A stretch of 64,000 bases of DNA from Oligoflexia bacterium (GTDB taxonomy: Bacteria; Bdellovibrionota; UBA1018). This document shows positions 36,343 to 45,408 of this stretch, piece by piece. The translations under genes and the position numbers were made by a program. The stretch's first letter is position 1, and every line of letters starts with the position of its first letter. The notes under the pieces are model-generated. The model made no database searches. It saw nothing but the letters and a program-made list of their open reading frames with translations, and was not told the DNA's origin. The stretch is from contig JACMNQ010000064.1 in the NCBI GenBank assembly GCA_014378465.1, forward strand, positions 1 to 64,000. The letters are read 5' to 3'.

Positions 36343-37815
36343 TCAACCCTGCTTGATCGCGTCCAGAAGCTTCGGGATGAATCCACCAAAGCCTCCGTTC
36401 GAAAGCACCGCAACCAAATCACCCGATTTTGCAAATGCAGCAACCTGAGCAACGCCCTCTTCGACGGTATTCATCAGATGTCCGGACTTGCCCCGTCCGG
36501 AAATATCATCGACGAGTTGATCACTCGAAAATTGATCGTCTGACGAGATCTTGCTCTGATCGAAAGGAACCATGATGAAAGTCGCGTCAGCTTCGTCAAA
36601 GGCGATGGCGTAATCCTTCTGAAAAACCTTGCGGCGGGAAGTCGCGCTTCGAGGTTCAAACACGGCCACGATGCGGCGATCCGGGTATTTGGAGCGCAGG
36701 CCCTTCAACGTTTCGCGAACGGCAGTCGGATGATGAGCGAAATCATCCATGACCATCACGCCGCGAGCTTCTCCTCGAATTTCCTGGCGACGCTTCACGC
36801 CTTGAAAGGTCGAGAGCCCTGTATGAATCTGCTCAGGATTCAGGCCCAGTTCACGGCATTCGATCCAGACCGCAAGCGCGTTGAGCACATTGTGATTGCC
36901 GGACATGAGGGTCGTGACTTCGTCGACCTTGCGGTCCCCCTCCATCACGTCAAAGCGGGTCTTCTCATTCTCCACTCTCACGCGCGCAGGAGCAAAACGA
37001 ATTCCAGCGGCGGGCGCGCTCCCGTAAGTGATGACTTGCGTCCCGAGCTTCGCAGCCTGAGCGGCAAGGTCCTTGATCGCGGGATACTCAAAGCACGCGA
37101 TGAGCTTCCCGCCCGGGCGAATGCGAGTGATCAGACCTTCGAAAGCCCGAACCACGGCTGCGAAGTCCGGATAGATGTCCGCATGGTCGTACTCGACCGA
37201 AGTGAGAATCGCATCATCAGGCAGGTAGTGATTGAATTTCGGAACCTTGTCCCAGAATGCCGTGTCGTACTCGTCTCCTTCAAGAATGAAGGGATGGCCT
37301 TTGCCAACATTCGGCACATTGAAGCTGAAAGGAAGGTCGTGAGCGACCCCACCGATGAAGTAATTGGGATCTCTTCCCGCAGTCACCAGGACATGGGCCA
37401 GCAGACTCGAAGTTGTGGTCTTGCCGTGAGTCCCCGAAACGCAGAGGTTGCGAGTGTTCTGAAGCAGAAGTTTCTCCATCGCTTCCGGAAGCGAAGAATA
37501 GCAGTAGCCCTCGTCAATCGCGGCGCGCGCTTCCGGATTCTGAGCATTGATCACGTTGCCGATGACGACCAGATCCGGCTTCGCGCCTGAAGCATTGAGA
37601 TTTTCGGCGCGGTAACCACTGTAAAGCTGAATGCCGGCTTTCGTGAGCACGTCACTCATGGGAGGGTACACGTTCTGGTCACTGCCGGTGACCGCGATCC
37701 CACGGCGCTTCAGAAACGCGGCGAACGCGCCCATGAGTGTTCCACACACTCCGATGATGTGAACGCTTTTGAGGTTTTCAAGATGTGGCAACGCTGCTTT
37801 AGTTGGATGAGCCAT
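36343..37815 (-). CDS. mpl: UDP-N-acetylmuramate:L-alanyl-gamma-D-glutamyl-meso-diaminopimelate ligase
   Basis: 490 residues. Mur-ligase fold: VHIIGVCGTLMGAFAAFLK at the N-terminus, the P-loop in VSGTHGKTTTSSLL, FILEGDEYDTAFWDK, LTSVEYDHADIYP and SGNHNVLNALA; the third domain has DDFAHHPTAV and FEPRSATSRRKVFQ. FIGGVAHDLPFSF and the EGDEYD/DDFAHHP set distinguish Mpl from MurC. It recycles the cell-wall tripeptide onto UDP-MurNAc in the cytoplasm. It stands next to a serine hydrolase (21 nt) in a run of wall-related genes. Confidence 0.95.
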   Translation of the reverse strand: MAHPTKAALPHLENLKSVHIIGVCGTLMGAFAAFLKRRGIAVTGSDQNVYPPMSDVLTKAGIQLYSGYRAENLNASGAKPDLVVIGNVINAQNPEARAAIDEGYCYSSLPEAMEKLLLQNTRNLCVSGTHGKTTTSSLLAHVLVTAGRDPNYFIGGVAHDLPFSFNVPNVGKGHPFILEGDEYDTAFWDKVPKFNHYLPDDAILTSVEYDHADIYPDFAAVVRAFEGLITRIRPGGKLIACFEYPAIKDLAAQAAKLGTQVITYGSAPAAGIRFAPARVRVENEKTRFDVMEGDRKVDEVTTLMSGNHNVLNALAVWIECRELGLNPEQIHTGLSTFQGVKRRQEIRGEARGVMVMDDFAHHPTAVRETLKGLRSKYPDRRIVAVFEPRSATSRRKVFQKDYAIAFDEADATFIMVPFDQSKISSDDQFSSDQLVDDISGRGKSGHLMNTVEEGVAQVAAFAKSGDLVAVLSNGGFGGFIPKLLDAIKQG

Positions 37816-37836
37816 GAACCCAGAATTGTGACGATT

Positions 37837-39027
37837 TCAGGAACTTGAGTCAACGCTTTTGAGGTCTTGCCAGAGTGCTTCATGAAACCGGCCGCGGAAG
37901 GCCTTGATCAGCGTATTCTCTCTCGTCGGATGCACACGGTTCGAGAGCAGCGTCACAGCGAGCTGCCGATCCGGATCAATCCAGAGCGAAGTCCCCGTGA
38001 AGCCCAGATGTCCAACCGAAAGCGGCGAGAATCGCTTTGTGAAAGAAGGCTCCGAACCTGACGGAGTGTCCCAACCGAGTGTACGATCGCATCCGACAGG
38101 CTCATCCACTCGGGTCCACAGTTTGTGAAGCGTGCAAGGAGAAACAAAGCCTTTCATGAGGGCCACAGAAAACTTCAGTACATCGGCTGCATCCGCGAAC
38201 GCTCCCGCATGTCCTGCGTAGCCTCCCATGGCCCAGCAGTTGTCATCATGCACTTGCCCCTGAACGACTCCCCCTCTCCAGGGGCAGTCTTCAGTGGCCG
38301 CTACCCGGGGATTTCTCGCACTCTCGACGCTCTGAGTGGTTCGCACGTAATGAGCCGTCGCAAGTCCCATTGGCCTGAAGACGAAGTCCATCACTGCACG
38401 GTCGAGCGGCATTCCAGTGGCTTCTTCAAGAGCAAAACCCAGGAGGAGAAACGAAAGATCTGAGTAGACGGCCACTTTTCCCACCGGGTGCTCAGGCGGG
38501 ATATCCGTGACAAGTTTTCTCATCAGCTTCTGTCGCTCGCTGACAGGGACCTGGTGAATGGATTTCAGTGGATAATGCGCTCTGATCTTCTCAAAGAGCG
38601 GAAACCACGCCGGGATTCCAGCCGTGTGCGAGAGCAGGTGCTTGAGTCTGATTTCCGGAAACCGGTACTCAGGCACCAATGCCTGCAGAGGCGTCTCCCA
38701 GGTGATCCAGCCGCGGTCCACAAGGACTGCGGCCAGAGTCGCAGTGCCCATGACCTTGGTGACTGATGCGAGATCAAATACGGTATTCACTTCCATGGGC
38801 TGAGCGAGGAGAGAGGCCGAAGTGAGGCGACGATTGCCGACGGCGACCAGATCGTGAGTGCCACCTTGTGGCCCGGCCGCCTGCCACACGCCTGCGACGA
38901 AACCGGGAGCGACACCTTCTGCCACGCCATCCTGCAGAGTCTTGAAGGCGACCGGAAAACTCGTGCGAAAAAGCGTGCAGGAATTCGCATGAGAAGTGGC
39001 GGAAAAGGACGAAGTGCTTTCGCTCAT
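37837..39027 (-). CDS. Serine hydrolase of the class C beta-lactamase/DD-peptidase superfamily
   Basis: 396 residues. The catalytic SxxK is in LASVTKVMGT (S88, K91). The second motif reads YSDLSF, with Asp in place of the usual Asn of YxN. HLGFTGTSLWID provides the third motif region. LLSHTAGIPAW, GYAGHAGAFADAADVLKF and a C-terminal VTLLSNRVHP are typical of this superfamily. There is no signal peptide, so it is probably cytoplasmic, unlike periplasmic beta-lactamases. Beside mpl it could act on muropeptides or muropeptide esters; an esterase role is equally possible. Confidence 0.82.
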   Translation of the reverse strand: MSESTSSFSATSHANSCTLFRTSFPVAFKTLQDGVAEGVAPGFVAGVWQAAGPQGGTHDLVAVGNRRLTSASLLAQPMEVNTVFDLASVTKVMGTATLAAVLVDRGWITWETPLQALVPEYRFPEIRLKHLLSHTAGIPAWFPLFEKIRAHYPLKSIHQVPVSERQKLMRKLVTDIPPEHPVGKVAVYSDLSFLLLGFALEEATGMPLDRAVMDFVFRPMGLATAHYVRTTQSVESARNPRVAATEDCPWRGGVVQGQVHDDNCWAMGGYAGHAGAFADAADVLKFSVALMKGFVSPCTLHKLWTRVDEPVGCDRTLGWDTPSGSEPSFTKRFSPLSVGHLGFTGTSLWIDPDRQLAVTLLSNRVHPTRENTLIKAFRGRFHEALWQDLKSVDSSS

Positions 39028-39063
39028 ATTTTGAGTATAGACAGGCCGCTTCGAAATGGCAGT

Positions 39064-40338
39064 CTAAATGACTGCAGTTTCGTGAATGAGTTCGTTTCGA
39101 TCAAAGCGAGTTGCGGAAAAAGGCGCAAAATCGAGTGTCGAGTAACGTCCGGAGGTCATGAGCTCAGCCAGTGCGAGGCCGGCCGCATAACTGTGCATGG
39201 CTCCGTGGCCCGAGAAAGAGTGGGCTTCAAACACCCTCGCCTTTCCCGAAGCTTTGAAGAATGCGCCAGGCGCTCCCTGCTCCACTGCTCCGATGATCGC
39301 TGAATCATCCGGAGAAACTTCGTAAAGCCCCGCCCAACCCGTGAGGTGCCGAAGCTTTTCAAAAACACTCGCGCGCTCAGCAAGGTTCGGCCAGATGTAT
39401 TCTTCGAAATACGCATCAGCATCATACTGAAAGTTGATACCCCGAGGCTCGGACACATTGCAGAGGCCACCGAGAATGCTCGTCGCTTCCGGATGAAAGT
39501 AGACTCCTGAAGTGTCGACGATCATTCCGTACGGAGTCAGGTCGAGCTCTCGGCAGTCAAACATGCTGATCTGCCTGCGCAACGGATAGCAGGGCGATTC
39601 ATAACCCAGGATCTTCGCGAGTTGCCCCGCCCAGGCTCCCGCGCAATTCACGACTTTCTGCGCGCGGTACTTGAGCTGCGTGGCGGGCACTCCCGCGCTC
39701 GCGGCCGAAGGATTTTCCGAGGAAAGCACCGCAATTTTCTGCTCGCCGGTGAGCACTGATGGAAATTTTTCACACGTGACGATCCAGGACCCATCGACCT
39801 GAAGTTCGGCCGAACGAACGAGAACACGGTCCTCGCACACGACACCCTTCGTGCGTGCGGTGGAGCGAAAATGATTCTTGAGCAGATTTGGATTGATCAG
39901 GCCGTCTCGCGGAGCGAAGAGCGCGCCTGCAAGATCATCCGTGCGATCGATGAAAGGAACCCGGTCGCGAAGCGCGGTGACATCCCAGGCATCCACTGGC
40001 CAGCCGAGCTCAGTCTGCCGGTCTCGCGCTTTCAGCGCTGCTGCCATCTTTTCAGACGTCTGAAGCCAGAGATAGCCGCAGGCCCGGTAACCCACTTCGG
40101 CCGCGTGCTGGGCGAAGTACTCAATGGAGTGCTTGGATGCGAGGATGTTGAGGGGCTGATTGAAAGTCGCGCGCACCCCGCCGGCGTTGAGTTCTGAAGA
40201 ACTGAGAGAGCCTTCGAAATCGAAATCGACCAGACGAACAGTCTCGACACCCTGATTTCCCAGGTGCATGGCCAGGCTGCTGCCGATCAGGCCGGCGCCC
40301 ACGATGAGAACTTCGACGTTGATATTTTCAGAGCTCAT
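39064..40338 (-). CDS. FAD-dependent D-amino-acid/glycine oxidase-family protein
   Basis: 424 residues. N-terminal dinucleotide site VLIVGAGLIGSSLAMHLG (14-25), DFDFEGSLSSSELNAGGVRATF, and the FAD-cap elements VVNCAGAWAGQLAKIL and HSFSGHGAMHSYAAGLALAELM at the C-terminus. GGLCNVSEPRGINFQYD and GWAGLYEVSPDDSAIIG are typical of sarcosine-oxidase beta and GlpO/DadA-type DAO proteins. The substrate is not readable; a D-amino acid from peptidoglycan would fit the neighbours. It is 36 nt from the serine hydrolase and 15 nt from the L,D-transpeptidase, all on one strand. Confidence 0.85.
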   Translation of the reverse strand: MSSENINVEVLIVGAGLIGSSLAMHLGNQGVETVRLVDFDFEGSLSSSELNAGGVRATFNQPLNILASKHSIEYFAQHAAEVGYRACGYLWLQTSEKMAAALKARDRQTELGWPVDAWDVTALRDRVPFIDRTDDLAGALFAPRDGLINPNLLKNHFRSTARTKGVVCEDRVLVRSAELQVDGSWIVTCEKFPSVLTGEQKIAVLSSENPSAASAGVPATQLKYRAQKVVNCAGAWAGQLAKILGYESPCYPLRRQISMFDCRELDLTPYGMIVDTSGVYFHPEATSILGGLCNVSEPRGINFQYDADAYFEEYIWPNLAERASVFEKLRHLTGWAGLYEVSPDDSAIIGAVEQGAPGAFFKASGKARVFEAHSFSGHGAMHSYAAGLALAELMTSGRYSTLDFAPFSATRFDRNELIHETAVI

Positions 40339-40353
40339 AGTGTGAGCTCCACC

Positions 40354-41391
40354 CTACCACATCAAGTTCGTGAAGGTCTCGGCAATGATTTTGGGCTGGC
40401 CCGCTTCTTCGCCGACATACAGGATCTTCGTGCCCCGAGACCGGTGCCCCCAACCGCCGCCCTTGAGGCGGGAGCGGTAATTCTGCGTGAAAGTGATCAT
40501 CGAGTACTTGGGGTGACGGTAATAAAGAACATCTTCCGGGTTGATCTCAATGCTCGAGTATTTTGAAATCAGAGAGGACTTGAAAGCCTTCCAGGCCTTC
40601 TTGTCCTTGCCTTGAGCCGTGAAGTCCGAATGGTAGCCGTTGATGTACTGAGTGATGTCACGACTTTCCCAGGCCTTGATCCAGTTCTTGAAGAAACCCT
40701 TCAGCGACTCGTCCTGCCCGGGGGTCATGAACTCCTGCGTGAGTTCCGGAAAAATCAGAATCGGCGTGAGCCCCAGGCGCACGTAAGGCTGAATCTCCTT
40801 GAGCTGGTCATTCTCCACCACGATGCAGCCGAGGCTGTCGTAATCCTGCTTGAGGCGAAGCGGAGTGTCCGTCGAATGAAGCATGATGTTCGAACCTGTG
40901 TGGCCGGCGATCTGATCATAAGTGTTTGGAAAGTTCAGGTAGAAAGCCATCTTTCCAAACTTGGGCTTCAAAGTGGGAGGAGTCAGAAAGGCTTTGAAAG
41001 TGTAGATCCCTTCCGGAGTCTTCAGATCGCCTTCTTCTTCCTTGTCGCCTTTGACCTGACCCAGAGTCGTGTGAAACGTCTTGATCGTTTCATACTTGCC
41101 GTTCTGATAATCCGTCAGGTAAAGCATGTTGGTTTTTTTATCGACCAGAATCGCAGTCAGCATCTTGTGCTTGGGCGCGGACGCGGAGTGCGTGATCGCG
41201 GCATGATTCGTCCAGCCGGCTGAACCCGAGGTGATGCCCGAAGGAGTTGAAGAAGCGAAATTGGAAGCGGCGGCCTTCGGATCGGGCCGAACCGGTTGAG
41301 TTGCGATTTTCGCAGTCCCATTGGAACATGCGGTGACACTCCAACTGAGGGTAGACAGCACCAGACCTGCGACAAAGCGATTCTTAAGCAT
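40354..41391 (-). CDS. L,D-transpeptidase lipoprotein (YkuD) with NTF2-like C-terminal domain
   Basis: 345 residues. Signal peptide with lipobox SVTAC (C22). A low-complexity linker precedes the YkuD domain (about 78-215): EGDLKTPEGIYTF, NFPNTYDQIAGHTGSNIMLHS (H172) and the catalytic DSLGCIVV (C189). The residue before the Cys is Gly and the one before that Leu, where many enzymes have HGC/RGC-type sequences. The last 110 residues (LKGFFKNWIKAWESRDITQYINGYH onward) look like an NTF2/SnoaL fold. It should cross-link or edit wall stems in the periplasm. It closes the run of wall genes. Confidence 0.9.
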   Translation of the reverse strand: MLKNRFVAGLVLSTLSWSVTACSNGTAKIATQPVRPDPKAAASNFASSTPSGITSGSAGWTNHAAITHSASAPKHKMLTAILVDKKTNMLYLTDYQNGKYETIKTFHTTLGQVKGDKEEEGDLKTPEGIYTFKAFLTPPTLKPKFGKMAFYLNFPNTYDQIAGHTGSNIMLHSTDTPLRLKQDYDSLGCIVVENDQLKEIQPYVRLGLTPILIFPELTQEFMTPGQDESLKGFFKNWIKAWESRDITQYINGYHSDFTAQGKDKKAWKAFKSSLISKYSSIEINPEDVLYYRHPKYSMITFTQNYRSRLKGGGWGHRSRGTKILYVGEEAGQPKIIAETFTNLMW

Positions 41392-41432
41392 GTGTACAGA
41401 AGTGTAGAGAGGAGATCGCCGCAGGGCAAGAC

Positions 41433-42218
41433 TTAAACTCGAGAAGAAACCTTGTTGGCCTGAAAGGATTTGGAATTCATCCGAAATCCCCAGACCCGTC
41501 CGAGAGCTTCAACCACGATTTTCTTGTTCATCTTCGATTTTCCCACTTTACGGTCTTCGAAGATGATCGGAAATTCAGTGATGGTGAAGCCTTTGAGGAA
41601 AGCTCGGTATTTGAGTTCGATCTGAAAAGAATAGCCGTCTGATCGCAGCGACTCGAAGTCGACTGCTTGAAGCACGTTTCTCTTCCAGCCATTGAAGCCG
41701 CCCGTGAAATCTCGAATCGTCGCTCCGAGAATCATGCGGGAATAAAGACTGCCGCCGCGGCTCAGGATCTTGCGCCCAATGCCCCAGTTCACCGTTCCAC
41801 CGCCGGTCACATAGCGTGAGCCGATCACGACATCACTCGTGTTCAGAAGGCTCAGCATCTGAGGCAGGTACTTCGGGTTATGAGAAAAATCGGCGTCCAT
41901 CTCAATGACGGTGTCAAAAGGCCCGACCGTGCTCCCGGGATGTCCTTTTGATGCTTCACCAGTCTGGGACAGTGCCCACTTGAAGCCGTTCACATACGCA
42001 GTCCCCAAGCCCATTTTCTTGGCGCGGTGGAGAACATGCACGCGAGAACTTTTCGCCGCCAGCAGGTCGGCCAGCGGCCCCGTTCCGTCCGGAGAATTAT
42101 CGTCCACGATCAACACGTCCACGGTAGACGGTGCTGAAGCCAGCACCGCGTCCACCAGAGACTGCAGGTTTTCGATTTCGTTATAGGTCGGAACGACGAC
42201 GAGTGATCGCAGAGTCAT
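41433..42218 (-). CDS. Polyprenol-phosphate mannosyl/glucosyltransferase-like GT2
   Basis: 261 residues from the ATG at 42218, which shares one base with the ssb stop; a TTG one codon upstream is less likely. Dpm1-type features: LVVVPTYNEIENLQ, IVDDNSPDGT, KKMGLGTAYVNGF, the intact VIEMDADFSHNP, VIGSRYVTGGG, DFTGGFNGWKR and SFQIELKYRA. There are no membrane segments. It moves a hexose from a nucleotide to a polyprenyl phosphate on the cytoplasmic face. In contrast to the GT2 at 11107, its DxD is complete. It has an insert of about ten residues (GEASKGHPGSTVG) before DTVIEMDAD. Confidence 0.92.
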   Translation of the reverse strand: MTLRSLVVVPTYNEIENLQSLVDAVLASAPSTVDVLIVDDNSPDGTGPLADLLAAKSSRVHVLHRAKKMGLGTAYVNGFKWALSQTGEASKGHPGSTVGPFDTVIEMDADFSHNPKYLPQMLSLLNTSDVVIGSRYVTGGGTVNWGIGRKILSRGGSLYSRMILGATIRDFTGGFNGWKRNVLQAVDFESLRSDGYSFQIELKYRAFLKGFTITEFPIIFEDRKVGKSKMNKKIVVEALGRVWGFRMNSKSFQANKVSSRV

Positions 42219-42778
42219 CAAAATGGAATGTCGTCTTCAGTAAACGAAGGTTCATGGCCGCCCATGCCGCCCATCTGATTGTTCACTCCGCCCATTTGGC
42301 CACCCATCGGGGTACCCATATTGGAGTGAGGACCGGAATTCTGGCCACCGAACGGGTTGCCCATTGGTGCAGATCCGCCGCCCATAGGAGCGTGGTTCAT
42401 TGAAGACTGACCCATGTCGTCTGACTGATGCTGGCCAGCCCCTGCTCCGGCGTTTGCGCCGAGGAACTGGACGGTCTGAGCCTGAATCTCAGTCGTGTAC
42501 TTGGTCTGGTTGTCCTTGTCCTGCCATTGGCGGGTCTGAAGACGACCTTCGAGATAAACTTGTTTGCCTTTTTGCAGGTACTGATTGCAGAGCTCAGCGA
42601 GCTTCCCCCAAACGACCACTTTGTGCCATTCGGTACGCTCTTGCTTCTGACCAGATTTATCCTGCCAGCTTTCGTTTGTCGCTACGCTAAAGTTGGCTAC
42701 AGCTGCTCCAGACGGAGTGTAACGAACTTCTGGGTTCTGACCCAGTCTCCCCACCAAAATCACTTTATTGACTGACAT
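42218..42778 (-). CDS. ssb: Single-stranded DNA-binding protein
   Basis: 186 residues from the ATG at 42778 ([21 protein letters not shown]). The OB fold covers about 1-110 with [48 protein letters not shown] and [15 protein letters not shown] Gly/Met/Asn/Gln-rich linker of about 65 residues follows, then the acidic tip SFTEDDIPF that docks replication partners. It is the canonical Ssb length and layout. Translation is coupled to the GT2 gene by a one-base overlap, an unrelated neighbour. Confidence 0.98.
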   Translation of the reverse strand: MSVNKVILVGRLGQNPEVRYTPSGAAVANFSVATNESWQDKSGQKQERTEWHKVVVWGKLAELCNQYLQKGKQVYLEGRLQTRQWQDKDNQTKYTTEIQAQTVQFLGANAGAGAGQHQSDDMGQSSMNHAPMGGGSAPMGNPFGGQNSGPHSNMGTPMGGQMGGVNNQMGGMGGHEPSFTEDDIPF

Positions 42779-42811
42779 AGCAGAACGAGTAACTTCCCAC
42801 ACTCGTGCCTG

Positions 42812-43339
42812 TCAAGGCGTGATTTCAGTATCTCGAGCCCTTGGTACAGGGTCTTCTTTCAGCTCTTCAGACCCTTCGGCGGCCCCCGCTGAAGCGGGAT
42901 TATATTTCGGATGCGAGATCCCTTTTTCAACGAATTTCACTTTCCAATACTTCTCGACGCCCGCCTTCGCCTTCTGCACATCGACCAGGTACAGGTTCGG
43001 GTCAAAACCGCAGGAATTGCACTTGAGTGCCGCTCGCATTCGAGCCCTGTAAATCGTCTCAAAGAGGATCCACAGAGGAAGAAATGTGACCATCCCCTTT
43101 GGGCCGTACCAATTCCAGGAGAGCATCGTGATGAAAGCTGACGTCACCCCAATCTGGACGAAGTGGGAGAAGAGCGGACGAGGGCTCTGACCGATCCTTC
43201 GGGGGATGCGGCAAAGCGGACAATAGAAACTGAAACGGTACCGATAACGGTTCTTCCAGAGGCTCTTGGCGGCTGCACGGAGAAGCTCGTGCTCGGGCTC
43301 GGCATAAACTGAGTTTTTCTGTCGAGAATTACGGTCCAT
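42812..43339 (-). CDS. Small membrane protein with two CxxC pairs, unknown function
   Basis: 175 residues from the ATG at 43339, with GTGAGG about 7 nt upstream. Two hydrophobic stretches (around residues 60-95) are flanked by two CxxC pairs, FYCPLCRIPRR before and LKCNSCGFDPN after, which could bind one zinc together if both face the cytoplasm. The N-terminus is basic, the tail acidic and Pro/Ala/Glu-rich. The gene is 33 nt upstream of ssb on the same strand. I do not recognise the family. Confidence 0.65.
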   Translation of the reverse strand: MDRNSRQKNSVYAEPEHELLRAAAKSLWKNRYRYRFSFYCPLCRIPRRIGQSPRPLFSHFVQIGVTSAFITMLSWNWYGPKGMVTFLPLWILFETIYRARMRAALKCNSCGFDPNLYLVDVQKAKAGVEKYWKVKFVEKGISHPKYNPASAGAAEGSEELKEDPVPRARDTEITP

Positions 43340-43378
43340 CCATTGACCTCACCCCTGAGAGTGTAGCATAACGCCCTG

Positions 43379-44941
43379 ATGCAAAGTCACAGTTCTTTTA
43401 CCTCCCGCTTTCCACCGGCCTGGACCTGGCTTGTGGATGAAGCGATCCCCAACTTCGTGAAATCTCACTACAGCCCCAAAGAGGGTTGGAAAGACAAGCC
43501 TTTTACCTCCAAGGACGCGGAGTTCTTCTTCAAGGGGATCCGTGAACTCTCGGAACTTTTTACCGAGGACCGTCCACGCCAGATGCCAGCTTACCTCGCA
43601 CATCCGAAATACCGGTCGAGTTACCTCCTCTATTTCGTCCCGCTTCAGGCGGCAAAATTCAATACCGTCTTTCAGTTGCACCCTCAGGCGATGGAAGCGG
43701 CAGTCAATCACGGTCGCAAAACGGGCACTCTGCGGATCCTCGATCTGGGTGCCGGTCCTGGAACTGCCTCGCTCGGTTTTCTCCTCTGGTTTCTTGATCA
43801 GAAATTTCCGACCGATTCTTTTCCTGAAAATTTCAAAATTGAATTTGAATGGTTTGATACCAATCGCACCATCATGGAAGATGGCAAAGCGCTCGTCGAA
43901 ATGGTCGCTTCTCATTTTCCAAAACTTCGCGGTCGCGTGAAGGTCACGAACCACACGGCCAACTGGTCGCAGGCGCCGACGATCATCAAGGACGAAAGCT
44001 CGCTGATCCTCATGGGGCACGTGCTCAATGAATCCAACGCGAAGTCAGGAATGGGCGCCGAAGGCGACTTCGAACGCAACTCCCCTGCCCGTCACATCAT
44101 CCGCATGTTTGATAAAATGCATGGCGGCGGCATCCTCATGATCGAGCCTGCGGAGAAACGTTCTTCACAATTGATCTCGCAGATCCGCGATCAGATCTTT
44201 GAAAGCCAGGGACTTGCTCCCAAGGCAAGCTCCGTCTGGGGACCCTGCCTTCACGCGGGACGTTGCCCCCTGGCGATCGGGCGCGACTGGTGCCACTTCT
44301 CAATTCCTGCGGAAATCCCTGGCAAATGGTTCAAACTTTTCTCCAAAAACATGAGCTCCGAAAAGCAGTGGGTGAAATTCTCCTACGTGTGGCTTGCAGC
44401 CGAGTCTTCTCCTTCCGTCGTTCAAGCCGCGCATCTGCGCCGCGTGATCAGTGATCCGATGAAGAAGCCAGGGCTCCCGAACAGCGTGCTTCTCTGTGAA
44501 CCGGAAGAGCCAGGCCGCCTCGAAGTCCCCGCAGTCTCCGTCGTCAAACGCGGAGATCTGGTGAACATTCATCAGGTACTGGATCGCCGAACTGCCTCGA
44601 AGACGTCACAGATCATCATCAACGCCGAAGCCGAAAGACAGGCCAGCAAAGCTTCACAGGCCGGAGCGGGAGTGATCCGCATTCAGCCCGTGAAAATTTC
44701 ACACGAGTCTTTTGATGCCTTCAACTCCCCTTACGACGGCTCGGACGGTGACGAGGGCCTCAGTGACGGCTACAACAGTGAAGGCTCCGGCTTCAGCGCG
44801 CCCTCCGGTCGATCAGCTTCAAGTCCGACCGCTCGGACGTTGGCTCGAAATGAATTCCGAACCACGGGCAGAGCCACGATGCTGAAGCTCAATCCGACGC
44901 GTGACGGACCGTACTCGGGCAAGAAGAAGCCGCGTAAATGA
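43379..44941 (+). CDS. Rsm22-like SAM-dependent methyltransferase (ribosome-associated family)
   Basis: 520 residues. YLAHPKYRSSYLLYFVPLQAAKF precedes the SAM-binding motif ILDLGAGPGTASLG. Later features are GGILMIEPAEKRSS, the Cys-rich box WGPCLHAGRCPLAIGRDWCHF and KWVKFSYVWLA-type sequence. The Cys set CLHAGRCP...WCHF is the hallmark of the mitochondrial Rsm22 family, where it binds a cofactor or metal. The C-terminal 120 residues are low complexity (Ser/Gly/Arg/Lys) and basic, suitable for RNA contact. It is divergent from the small membrane protein gene. The methylation target is not known. Confidence 0.85.
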   Translation: MQSHSSFTSRFPPAWTWLVDEAIPNFVKSHYSPKEGWKDKPFTSKDAEFFFKGIRELSELFTEDRPRQMPAYLAHPKYRSSYLLYFVPLQAAKFNTVFQLHPQAMEAAVNHGRKTGTLRILDLGAGPGTASLGFLLWFLDQKFPTDSFPENFKIEFEWFDTNRTIMEDGKALVEMVASHFPKLRGRVKVTNHTANWSQAPTIIKDESSLILMGHVLNESNAKSGMGAEGDFERNSPARHIIRMFDKMHGGGILMIEPAEKRSSQLISQIRDQIFESQGLAPKASSVWGPCLHAGRCPLAIGRDWCHFSIPAEIPGKWFKLFSKNMSSEKQWVKFSYVWLAAESSPSVVQAAHLRRVISDPMKKPGLPNSVLLCEPEEPGRLEVPAVSVVKRGDLVNIHQVLDRRTASKTSQIIINAEAERQASKASQAGAGVIRIQPVKISHESFDAFNSPYDGSDGDEGLSDGYNSEGSGFSAPSGRSASSPTARTLARNEFRTTGRATMLKLNPTRDGPYSGKKKPRK

Positions 44942-44952
44942 AAACGAAGCCG

Positions 44953-44976
44953 GCTGGGCCCCTTTCGGGGTCCAGC
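44953..44976 (+). terminator. Hairpin terminator after the Rsm22-like gene
   Basis: GCTGGGCCCC (44953-44962), loop TTTC and GGGGTCCAGC (44967-44976) form a 10-bp stem with one G-T wobble, 11 nt after the stop codon. No T-run follows. Confidence 0.6.
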
Positions 44977-45408
44977 GGCGAGAATGGAATGATGGTAGGT
45001 TCGATTTTAGATAGGCTAATTTGTGATGACCGGTTGCGCCCCGTCCACATACGTACCGCTACACCCTGCGCAACAATCGATCGTGCCGTAGGGTAATGCA
45101 GCCAACATGCCAACCGGCATGCGCAACGCTCTTTTCACTGAATTTTCATTCAAGTGCCGAAATTCAGGCGCAATTTTGAGCACCTATTTGAGTAATCCGC
45201 TGAATGAGCGCTCTGGCGGCGGGTTTCGGGCTTAGAGTCAAACTGACGTGAATTCCGTCAACAAGCGATTTATTTCAGTCCCGAATTGCCCCTGTGAAAA
45301 ATGTTCACGGCGCTTCTGGAACGAAGCGAATTTTCTTTGCGATGTGCATTGGCGAGACCGTGCAGAGATCGCGCGAGAAATTCCCAACTCTCCTGAGTTG
45401 AAATTGAT
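44977..45408. other. Intergenic region with several short inverted repeats
   Basis: No firm gene. CATGCC-AACC-GGCATG (45106-45121) is a perfect palindromic hairpin. GCGCAAC occurs at 45068-45074 and 45121-45127, and inverted at 45033-45039. A 65-residue frame from GTG 45248 to 45445 contains a C-P-C-x2-C ... C-x2-H pattern (NCPCEKC, CDVH) but runs 37 nt antisense into the neighbouring gene; I do not call it. The palindromes could be regulatory or part of an untranslated RNA. Confidence 0.35.
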
